DNA of 12,626 nt. Origin: Flammula alnicola (Eukaryota; Basidiomycota; Agaricomycetes; Agaricales; Strophariaceae). This document shows positions 1 to 8,521 of this stretch, one piece after another; within the stretch, counting starts at the first letter, position 1, and every line of letters starts with the position of its first letter. The DNA lies in assembly GCA_015499995.1 (NCBI GenBank), contig JADNRV010000806.1:1-12626 (forward strand), given 5' to 3'. Made by a program: the position numbers and the translations under genes. The notes under the pieces are model-generated. The model was not told the DNA's origin and made no database searches. It saw only the letters and a list, made by a program, of their open reading frames with translations.

Positions 1-830
1 AGCATCCGGTATCTACGTGCCATCAAGTAGCAACGTTTAGAACGCACCAAGAGGTCTTTCAATCAGAAGAAAGAAAAAGATCGGACCCTACAAAAATGTT
101 GCACCCACTAATCATGGAGCATTCAAGCACCCCTTTCTCGTCCTTTGCATCCAGAAGCATGCAAAGTAACTATTTCATAAATCGGGCCCGCCACGTTCAC
201 ACGTCGATGCAGTAAGGCTTGTTTCTCGCAAGGGTTTGCTCTGAGGATAATTCACATCGTCGTAATGCATTCGCGGCCATCGTTTCTCACTGTCGATGTC
301 CAGTGCCTTAATTCTGACTTCCACCTGATTGGGGTCTGCTCTGTTCTACGTACATACATACTAATGTGCTTCCTTGTAAATGACAGAACTCTCGACCACG
401 CGACCAAGTTAGGGACAATATTAATTCGCCATCACCGACAGTGGTCCGACACTTCCTCGTTCGCGTGGAGAGGGAAACAGGGTGGGACAAAGGTCGGGAT
501 TGTCGTGGACGCCGCAAGGTGGCAGGTGCAGGGCAACTTATGATTGCGCCGTCAAAGGGCCAAGAGCTCAAATAGAGGCAAACGGACTGGTTCGATCCTG
601 ATTGATGGAGAAATCTTACATACCACCATAAAGTATGGTTATTTGACTGGATTTACTTTGGATTTACGAAGCCGGTAAATCGCGGTCGGCAGGGCACCAA
701 ATATCGGGGGCGCCGAGGTTGGGTTGGAGGAGAGCCGCAAGGAGGCACCACGGCCGTCAAAATGACCCTGCATGGGTAATGTAAGGTGTGGGTGGGACGG
801 TCAGCGAGTGCGCTGAAGCCTGAGCGCATT

Positions 831-864
831 TTTGGCTCCAGCTTTGAGCTAGAAATGAGCCAAA
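831..864. repeat. Small hairpin
   Basis: TTTGGCTC at 831-838 pairs with GAGCCAAA at 857-864, giving an 8-bp perfect stem with an 18-base loop. No coding context and no known function. Confidence 0.4.
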
Positions 865-970
865 TATCTCTCTAGATACACTGAAAATGCAAATGCAATG
901 AAATGAGTCTCGAGAGGATGCCTACATGGTCGGAAATCCTCTGACGGCTGGAATAACAGGCCGCTAATGT

Positions 971-1004
971 GCCACCATCAATGGCTGAGAGAGCCGTTGA
1001 TGGC
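971..1004. repeat. Hairpin with about 13-bp stem
   Basis: The arms 971-986 and 992-1004 are reverse complements over about 13 bp, with a 3-base bulge and one G:T-type mismatch, around a 5-base loop. It could be a remnant foldback or part of a miniature transposon. Nothing nearby assigns a role. Confidence 0.5.
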
Positions 1005-1157
1005 ATCAAAGGCTAGGCACTGCATGGCGCGTAAGCGCTGGCTCGCGAAGTTGTAAATCGTTGTAAATCGGGCCACGTCAACTGAGCCGGTTCACTGTAA
1101 ATTGAGCGTAAATCGGGTCGATTTACCGTAAATTCCTCAAAATAAGTTACTTATCTC

Positions 1158-1573
1158 ACTTATGCCAGCCAAGGCCTACTTATTTGTCCTCAGGTCACAG
1201 AAAACAAAGTCATTTCACACTGTACAATACTATGAGCCTTACTTTCCTCATTGACAATGTATTTACATTGTATTTTGTGTCTAAGAGTAGTCTCTGTAAT
1301 CGAGAGCATGTCCCAAGGGGAGGGCACGGCCCCAGGCGACACTGGGACGAGAGCGCGACGAGAGCGCCCCGAGGCAAACACGCGGCGAGGCACGTCGAAC
1401 GCCTGTCAAGAGCGTTGTGAGAAGGCTCGTGGGAGAGCGCCGGCGGAGCCAGACCAAAACGGGGAATTTCGCTCGATTTGGAAGGAGACTGATCCGAGAG
1501 GCGGATGTCCCTAAGCGAGCGACGGCATCTCGGCACCCGCCAGCGATCGGTAAATCCTACGGCATAAGTAGGC
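1158..1573. repeat. Possible terminal inverted repeats around a GC-rich block
   Basis: ACTTATGCC at 1158-1166 is matched in inverse orientation by GGCATAAGT at 1561-1569, and GCCTACTTAT at 1174-1183 by ATAAGTAGGC at 1564-1573. They flank roughly 400 bp that includes the GC-rich block. The arms are only 9-10 bp, share the common ACTTAT core and have no clear target-site duplication, so a miniature element is only a suggestion. Confidence 0.25.
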
Positions 1574-1888
1574 GCATGTGGGCGCTGTGGCCATACAACT
1601 ACATAAATCTCATAATTAGAAAAGTGATGGTTGCGATAGTAAGATGAGGCATACTCTTTGGTAGACAACTTTTCATTGAGATACTTAAAACTTCAGTACC
1701 ATGATAATAGAGTATAACTCATGGGAATGTACCCCCACCTCGCACTGATGTTAGTATCCGCTCATTGTGAATAAAATGAGCATATCTTGACGCAGCCTCG
1801 CAATTCCAATTCAATTCATCGATTCATGGTGCATACGTGTACTACGTCTACTAGTGATATCATCGAGAAATCAACTCAATGTTGTACT

Positions 1889-2556
1889 TCAAAACCCTTT
1901 GATGCTCGTTCCTCGAAGAAGGGGCGTTGGGGCGCTGGTGATGTTGTGGAGATGTAAAGTCGATAAAACGGGGAGGATAGCAATTTCAGGAATGCTTCCA
2001 GGAAAGGTCCCCCCAATATTTGACCAATTGACCTGCCCGAGGGGCCAGTGCACAACGAGACCAAAAGTGCGGATGCCACGATTTCGACCACGCAGAAGGC
2101 TGATAATTTCTGCTAGCTCCGGGCAATCCAAAATTCTATAGATCTCGTCTGCCGTTTCGTTTAACGCCGATTTGAAGGATCGGATACGACACGCGGGTGC
2201 TCTGGAAGCCTGAGGTTGGGGCGGTAGGTCCAATCCGCTATCTAGCGTTCCTTTCAGATTCCTGATACGGCGAAGGATGACCTGTGCAGTGTGAAGCTCC
2301 CCTAAGGGTCTAGCGAAAAAAAAAATGGCCCTAAAATCCGTTAAAAATCGCCAGACCCCTTAGGGGAGCTCCACAGGTCCTGCCAAAGGAGCCTCGGTGT
2401 GTCCTTGAATCGCCACTTCATAAGTTTTATTTCCAATAATAAGTGGTATTGAGCGCGTCGACAAAAGGCTGGCGACACCAGCGAACATGCGTGTAGTGCC
2501 GCTCGAGAGGCAGACTTTGAGTGGTCCAAGATCCCCATTTTTGAACGCAAATTCAC
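1889..2556 (-). pseudogene. F-box/LRR-like gene fragment, broken
   Basis: Two minus-strand frames look coding. The upstream piece (2556 to about 2370) reads ILDHSKSASRAALHACSLVS, then FCRRAQYHL. This resembles the second half of the F-box fold in the large Agaricomycete F-box families, where an ACSLV-then-RAQ/RHHLF pattern is common. The downstream piece (about 2300 to 1889) contains LDCPELAEIISLL and later LPVLSTLHLHNI, typical of the leucine-rich part of such proteins. The pieces are in different frames and are separated by the foldback at 2280-2381; no full-length frame exists. F-box proteins serve as substrate receptors of SCF ubiquitin ligases, but this copy is probably not functional. 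An alternative is an expressed gene with an intron spanning the foldback. The family call is from remembered pattern, not a search. Confidence 0.4.
2280..2381. mobile_element. Foldback / MITE-like palindromic element
   Basis: The arms at about 2280-2311 and 2352-2381 are inverted copies. Both carry GCTCCCCTAAGGG-type sequence (the right arm has one extra G) and an outer ACCTGTG/CACAGGT. They enclose about 40 bp that include a run of A. The element sits between the two F-box-like pieces and is about 100 bp long. Size and symmetry fit a miniature inverted-repeat or foldback element. A clear target-site duplication was not identified, and it could also be structure within an intron. Confidence 0.5.
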
Positions 2557-3300
2557 GGCTCGAGGCCTTCGAACCAGACGTTTTTTAACTTGACAATCTC
2601 AGTCAATCTGCAATTTCGATGGACTATCCCTAATTTTTGATATGCATGTAGCATCTAATCGGGCCAGCGCGACGCACTGGGAAGAAATGTAAAGCGACGT
2701 TTCAACTTGCCACTCATCGGCGGGGAGTGTAATACAAAGAGGACTGGTGGGCAAAGCTTGAAATCCCGAGTAGGTCGGTAATCAGATAAGCTTTTAATTC
2801 ACCAGTCTCGGTTTGAACTGCTGGTTAATGCCGACGAAAGGTGCGTTCTTGTTACCTGTATCAAGCACAGTAGTTAGCACGAGATATGACAGCAATAAAT
2901 CTTCTGTAGTCAAGTCGACAGTCCCATCTATTTTTTGTCGTGGCATGAAATTGGAGTGGGGACAGTGTGATACTGACTCGGAAATGGAAATATTGTCGTT
3001 CAAATGTGTGGGGGTACCTGGTACAGGCAATTTAAACATCTGCTCCTGCAGTGATTAACTACAGACGTATGGGCAGGAGAGATCATACGCGCAGCTAGAC
3101 ACGTTGGAGAGCCTCACATTCTACCTGCACGGAGTAGCACGGTGAAACATCGACATTTCGAGTTGAACTGAGCCATCGGAACTTGGCAAAAATGCCGACT
3201 CTGTGTTCACCCTCTCGACGGCATTGAGAAAGGGCAAGGCTCTGCCCTCGAAATAAGAGCTATAGAAACATGTTTTAGCCAGCTGACGATAATATAGGTA
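2557..3300. other. No confident gene
   Basis: A minus-strand frame of 81 codons (3039 to 2794) begins MFKLPVPGTP and contains the fairly protein-like DGTVDLTTEDLLLSYLVLTT. An equally long plus-strand frame overlaps it, and no splice partners or known motif were found, so it is not called as a gene. The rest shows nothing recognisable. Confidence 0.4.
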
Positions 3301-3858
3301 ATGGAGCGCTCAGATTTCAACGACAGTGTTTCTCCGGAGAATGCAGATACAGAGGTCATCGGCGAGGTTCAGAGCTGAGAGGCGTTCATGACGAAGGAGA
3401 ACTTTAGGGACTCCTCCAGTAGGCCAGGAGAAGATGCTAGTGCGGAGAACCCAGTAGTCTATCGAGTTCAGACATGCTGGTTATTCGATACCCCTATCCT
3501 AGAATGTGCCCGGTCCACTGTAAGGGAGCAAGAGAATGAACCAGAAAATCCGAAGGAGCAAAACAAAAAATAGACAAGCTGCATTTCAAATGGCCAGACA
3601 CAAATGCCGGCCAGCAGTATTTTTGGAGACGTTAAATATGCCAGAGAGTCACATTTAATTTCATGGGCGATGAAACCGGCGTTCCAACATGGCGAGACGC
3701 CACATTACTTCACAAAGGCTCTACTTAGCCGGTGTGGACCAGAAGCTATTGTGCAAATAAACGTAAGATTTTCACCCGGATGCACGCTGCGCTGGAGCCC
3801 GGGCCAGTTCACTGATTGGAAAAGACACGTCGCGCTCGAGCCACACAGGTCTCCGTGA
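3301..3858 (+). pseudogene. Decayed plus-strand reading frame with two in-frame stops
   Basis: From ATG at 3301 the same frame runs to the stop at 3856-3858, interrupted only by TGA at 3376-3378 and TAG at 3571-3573. The three segments read as protein: MERSDFNDSVSPENADTEV at the start, then a serine/glutamate-rich part with VVYRVQTCWLFDTPILEC, then SSIFGDVKYARESHLISW with a good GTAAGA donor after IVQIN near 3761. About 185 codons with two stops is fewer than chance would give at this base composition. I do not recognise the family. Alternatives are a multi-exon gene whose introns cover the stops, or chance. Confidence 0.3.
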
Positions 3859-5861
3859 AAATCCCAGTCATCGATATAGTTGGAAGACGGCAAATGACTT
3901 GAAAGTTGAGATCTATCACCAGTGTAATGGGCATGGCCCATGGGGTTGAGGGGAAAATGATATCAATGAATAGACACTGGAGAGAAGCCTCATTAGGATG
4001 ATTACATTATTGCTTTGAAAGAGGCAGGACAAAAGATGGACTTGGTCGTCAGGGGTTGGAATGGTAGCGCTTCGGATTCAGAGGCGTGGGAGATTCTGCC
4101 AGTAGACTATGATGGGTTTTTTTTCCAGGATCCTTGAAACTTCAAAAGGCAGCTTTGCAGTGTTCTTGCCCACTGATACATTGAAGATATCGTCAGGGCA
4201 CATTGGTTTTCTTTTGAGATAAATCCAAATTTCTCTCTCTCATTTGGCGCTAACCGACGACCAAACGATGATTGTGATTGACCCAAGACCGACCACTTAG
4301 TATCCATCACAGGCTGTCGGTAACTGCTGACCTTGATGTCAGTGCTCGTCGATATGCCTGGCACCAGATTGCCGGAGCGTTATCTCTCGTTGACTTCGGC
4401 GCTTCAGATATTTGCAGGATGGATATATTTTAGTTAGAGTCCGAGTCGGCAAGCGACACCGTGGCGAAAGGCAATAAGGTTTGTACCTTCAGGAAGAGCA
4501 TCCTATTGGCGGAAATTCCATTTGCCCTTACGTTAGACGTATGGTGTGGGATTTTGAGCATGTCGAATGTAGACCAGCAGAAACGATTGGACTGACTGCA
4601 GTCTTCTGACTCGCTCAAATGATCGTCGGTAGGGAATCCCAGAGGGATTACGGGACTTGGCTCCTTGATAGTCAGCGTCCAATCAGCGGCCAGGAGTCAG
4701 GTCGCTCCTCCTTAATCAATTGTTTCGCGTCTCGATATCAAATCCAAGGCAGGCCAGGAAGGCGTGATACGATTAGAAAGTCCCGGCATATCATCGAGAT
4801 GGCTGGCAAAGACTTTTTGGTCTTCTCTCACTAATACATTTTATGTATAATACATATGGGTGGATAAATGCCGGGCTTATTTCTACCGTAAACTTATAAG
4901 GATAGAACCGAATTCTATGTAGAAGAGTGGGGTAGAGATCGAACTCTGTATCATCTATTCACAAAAACTCAAAAGTAAGTCTGACTCCACTATGTAGTTA
5001 GTATCTCTCAGAATCTCTCTGCAGTTTTAATGACATTCTTTCCTAGACTGTGAATATTCATCGTAAAAAAAACCTAAGTGAGGATGAAGGCGATGAAAAA
5101 TAGGCCTAGAGATCAGCGCTCGACGCCTGCGGCTGCGGCATGAATAGTGAGTGACTGCACACATTGAATAATAATCTGTAAGTGAGCCCATATCTCGGTC
5201 AGCTGAGCTTCCCTGCCCGAGTTACAATTGAGGCGTATTTACCGAAGACTGTCATAGCTTAAGTAATTACATGTAATCAGAAATCTTTTGGACTCACAAA
5301 GACGTTTGGCAATGGCCGGAACATCGATACACATTCATTGACAGCGGAGGGCAACGGGTCCTGATTCATGGGATATACTGAGATGGTTATCATTGACGAG
5401 ATTCAAGTTGCGGGACCTAATCCTCCGAGAATTACAGCATGGATGATGCCAGAATGAATCAGGACTCTGATAACACCAGAAGGACTTTAATAGATGGGTG
5501 CCTTCCATACCGAGTCACGGACGCGGTTGGTCTGGCCGCTTGCTGTCAGTTTGATGACCAGCCTTCAACCAAGGACTCGGCGACCTCAAGTCCAGACGCT
5601 CGTTGACTTTTGTTCTGTTTACCGTTGTGGACCCCCAATTCGAACTCACTTGAGGTTGGTTCAGCTTCCAGAATATCAATGTTTAATAACCATTTCCATT
5701 CCTGAACCTTTCAATGTAATAGATCTATGGGTCGCAGAACATTTTTCATTTTAAAGCGTAAAAGACCCGGGAATAATTAAATGCTTACATAGTAGCGTAG
5801 AGACCCAGTCATATGAACATTGCCTCAGGCATATGTCAACATCCTCGTTACTCGGAGTTAA
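3859..5861. other. About 2 kb without a recognisable gene
   Basis: Only short frames (60-95 codons) occur on both strands, none with a recognisable domain or consistent splice partners. Minus-strand frames at 4364-4107 and 4618-4430 are the most protein-like but could not be joined into a model. The right half is AT-rich. A 12-bp palindrome, ATTACATGTAAT, lies at 5266-5277. The last part holds the 3' untranslated region of the minus-strand gene ending at 5862. Confidence 0.45.
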
Positions 5862-8288
5862 TTATACGTCAAGGCTCAAATTGTTTTTCATCAGGCAGAA
5901 GTGGTCGTAATCAACCTTGACGGCGTCGTTGAACTGATTCTCCATTGCAGGCAATTCATTCGATAGCTATAACCATGTTTGATATGAGAAAAGATGGTTC
6001 GAAGTAGTCCTAAACAGATACTTACGTTGAAGGTCTCAAAAGCTTCCTCTATCTTGGTAAGGACGCCTGTCAGCTCGGAATCCAGTTTGATGTATTCACT
6101 TGAGGAAGCAGAAAAAGCTTTCACGTCACTAGTTACCTGCGACGCCGGTGTGAGAGCGTCGATGGTTTCTACCATAAGCCTGGATAGTGTAAAAATATAT
6201 CAGCAAGAAGAGCATGCTTGAAGCATTATCCGGGACTTGCCGTCTCAGCTCTGGGCGTCTATTCGTTGCGTTGTCGGCAGGGTTATTGGAGTACACGTTG
6301 AGAGTGTACAGCATTCTGATGAGCTCAACGGAGCGTCCATGGAATGGTCGAGGTATTCTCGCTGCGAGCTGCAGGAGCTCTACCATCTCGGACAGGGGAG
6401 GACAGATAGCGTCACCATTTAACAATAGCTGTTCGACCTTCTTCCATTCTTGCTCCAACTCCTCGAGATCTTCTTTGGACTTTATATCAGTAATGGTATC
6501 GGTGTGGATCCTAATTTTTTGCACGTGCCTAATAGGAAATTGGTTAATAATTTCGAAAGTCGGATATACAAATATGTCTCACTCTTTCGTCGCTTGCCAG
6601 ATTGTAGAGCTTTTCAGGTAATCCCACAATCCGGGAAGTATCGTATCCAACTGAATCATGGCAAATAGAATGTACACCAACATCATCGTCTTGATAGGTA
6701 TCACCACGTTGGCCATCGGGAAAGACGTGAGAGTTCCTGACCTGACTGGAGGAGGTGAAGTCAGAAATTTCATAAGATTCCCGCCTATTTGACGAATTCC
6801 TGTCGTTACTTCGCTCAAAATTCTATGACCATCCGTCAATTAGTAAACATAGATAAAATAGCTCTTAGACGTACTGCTGATCGATATCCTGCCCATTCAA
6901 TTGGTCATCCATAAAGAACGCGTTCAACGCCGCGACGATAGTTCTGTCATCGCTAAGAAGAGGTGTCTCGTACTCGGCGACGACATGTTTCCTCGCGTCA
7001 TTCGAGAGGACCTAAATATGGGACGTGTCAATAGATGCAATCATGCAGTAAAATAAAATGGATTCGAACCGTGAAAACCTCGCCGGATAGGTCGCGCAAC
7101 ACTTTCATGCATATCTTCCTATCATCTTCCCATGCGTGGATAAAGGAAATAGCTTCTTGAATGCTACCATTGTTGGAAGGCAAAATGGTATTCCTCTGGT
7201 CTTCGCGATTAATCCCATGGAATTCGAATAAAATCCTGTCAAATCAAGTTCAGACCAGGAAATCTCAGCGTTGCGCCTTGCACTTACGTTTCCAGAGGCG
7301 GGATGGCACTCGTATATTTGTCGAAGGCATCCCAATCCGCGTTATCCGATGTTTCCACCTCCTCTATGAGGTCTTGGATCGTGTTGTATATTACACGTGC
7401 CCTAAGATAGACCTGAATTGATGAAAATGGATTGCGAGCGTATTTTCCGGCAGCGGCATCGCCAGCGATGTGTTGGAGGAGGACTTTGATCAAGTCGGTA
7501 AAGGGGAGCCTTCCGCCATATCCCACGAATCCGCGTTGTCGGTAATGAAGGCGCTATCCATGCCAGAGGTCGTTGCTGAGTAAATTGGAGTAGAATAATG
7601 TGATGCTGGTTGAAAGGGAGGAGGAATGTTGGAGCTCGGGTCTGCGTCTGCTTCGCTGTCGGCTCTGCTGGATATATTGCAGGTTCGAGTCTTTTGTCCA
7701 TGTGGACTGCTTGAGGCATCCAAGCTGAAAGGCAAAGGAATGTGTACTTCGCGAGGTTTGAGGTATTGCGCCTACCCGAGAGTCGTAGACTGACACACGT
7801 AGGAGAGGCTTAGAATCGGATTATCCTCAGTATGACGTGCTGCATATTAACGTTCGCCACGTCGTCGGCCACGGCGAGCACTCGTGTACTATGTGCCATT
7901 CAGGTATTTTCCCCGAATTTTCCAATTGCAACCTGTTGAACGTTCAAACTTCATAACTTCATGGTAGTGAATGGGCGGTGATGGCAGCTCTAACTGTGCA
8001 AACAAAGATTGAAACGTCGATCACCAACAGTGCTCAAGTAAGAGAGTTGAAATGAGCCTACCGTAACGTGAAAGGCAGGAAAACCCAAGTCGATGAAGCC
8101 GCCATCAACGAAAGCTCTGCTGGCCCGGCCTACTCCGACATCAGTTGACATCTGTTTACATTTATGGACCCCGCTTCACACACGAAGACAGGGGCTTAAG
8201 AAGCAGTCACGACTCTCCAACGACTCACCGATAGAAGCCCAAGTGAAAAACATAAAATAAGGCGAACAAGGAACAAAGACAGAAACAT
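5862..8288 (-). CDS. Gene A: 11-exon protein of unknown family, one frame break
   Basis: I do not recognise this family. The exons are 8288-8229, 8151-8062, 7993-7933, 7880-7837, 7771-7288, 7235-7070, 7011-6875, 6822-6583, 6528-6241, 6179-6026 and 5966-5862 (stop TAA). Introns are 52-77 nt and every junction keeps phase, which is strong support for the model. Exon 5 needs one extra base at 7500-7506. With it the protein is about 609 residues. It has a hydrophobic N-terminal leader (residues 1-20), a Ser/Pro-rich probably disordered region (about 100-170), then mostly helical sequence. A hydrophobic segment at about 393-413 (TMMLVYILFAMI) may be a membrane helix or buried helix. A Glu/Lys-rich coiled-coil-like stretch follows at about 440-465. 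The start is ATG 8288, the first after an in-frame TAG, but ATG 8151 is possible if exon 1 is untranslated. The gene lies downstream of gene B on the same strand. Confidence 0.78.
6180..6240 (-). other. GC-AG intron in gene A
   Basis: Intron 9 (61 nt) starts with GCAAGT rather than GT and ends in CAG. Only the GC donor keeps phase between exon 9 (ending PELR) and exon 10 (LMVETIDALTP). The nearby GT four bases further in would break the frame. GCAAGT matches the known consensus of the minor GC-AG class, which makes up a small percentage of fungal introns. Confidence 0.75.
7499..7505 (-). other. Frame break in gene A at a -1 slippery-type heptamer
   Basis: The upstream frame (through DNADSWDMAEGSP) ends at TGA 7492-7490. 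The downstream frame (PFTDLIKVLLQH onward) lies one base back. The overlap is C CCT TTA in the upstream frame, which fits the X XXY YYZ pattern of canonical -1 slippery sites. A missing C or T in the CCCCTTT run explains the break equally well. No intron of acceptable length restores the frame while keeping both coding-like flanks. Confidence 0.65.
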
Positions 8289-8521
8289 ATAAACCTAATA
8301 GATATACCACGAATAACACCGTGACAGCCAACTAGCAGTATCATATCTCGAGTACAGTACTTGTTTAAGGGTAACATTGTCATTACACCCCCACTTCCTC
8401 CTCCTCCTCCTCCTCCTCCTCCTCCTCATGTTAACCATTACCCACCACCACATCCAACTCATGTAGATATGTCATACACATAAATCATCCACACAGCCCC
8501 ATCCCTACACAAAAACCACTT
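8289..8521. promoter_or_regulatory. Intergenic region: gene B 3' end and gene A promoter
   Basis: These 233 bp separate the gene B stop from the gene A start, both on the minus strand, so the region must hold the 3' end of B and the promoter of A. No AATAAA-type signal or TATA box is convincing. The only marked feature is the TCC microsatellite, which is purine-rich (GGA) in the sense of both genes. Confidence 0.5.
8396..8427. repeat. (TCC)n microsatellite
   Basis: Uninterrupted trinucleotide repeat, about 10.7 units of TCC on the plus strand, in the spacer between genes B and A. It is likely transcribed as GGA repeats in the 3' untranslated region of gene B or lies in the promoter of gene A. 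Confidence 0.9.

Larger units (their letters stand above)
661..1130. repeat. Cluster of GTAAATCG words in both orientations
   Basis: The word GTAAATCG or its reverse complement recurs at about 675-682, as a tandem 10-mer pair (TTGTAAATCG) at 1051-1060 and 1061-1070, and as a perfect 8-bp inverted repeat with a 3-base loop at 1108-1126. The partial word GTAAAT recurs at about 1096 and 1128. The bases were read directly. Whether this is the end of a mobile element or a binding-site array is not known. Confidence 0.5.
1..1888. other. Gene-poor stretch with short inverted repeats
   Basis: No reading frame here has convincing protein character. The longest, about 150 codons on the minus strand at 1210-1668, crosses a locally GC-rich block (about 1315-1560) and reads as an arginine/serine/proline-rich shadow. 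The stretch holds the GTAAATCG cluster, two hairpins and a short direct repeat of an 11-base unit (GACGAGAGCGC) near 1346-1370. It looks like intergenic or decayed transposon DNA, but no transposase motif is visible. Confidence 0.5.

Noticed and set aside
540..610. tRNA-like GGTTCGATCC word near 588
   Set aside because: No matching acceptor stem, D arm or anticodon arm could be folded around it.
1210..1668. 152-codon minus-strand open frame
   Set aside because: It lies partly over a GC-rich block where stops are scarce, has random-looking composition, and equally open frames overlap on the plus strand.
2794..3058. 81-codon frames on both strands
   Set aside because: They overlap almost completely on opposite strands, and neither has splice partners, start context or a recognisable family.
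4107..4618. Two minus-strand frames (4364-4107 and 4618-4430) as exons of one gene
   Set aside because: A possible GTACAA donor and CTAAC branch point lie between them, but no join gave a continuous convincing protein, and no motif was recognised.
7402..7719. Minus-strand frame beginning MPQAVHMDKRLEP as the start of gene A
   Set aside because: It is off-frame from the exon that joins in phase to the upstream exons, and it runs into a stop inside the coding-like VYLRARVIYNTIQDL segment.
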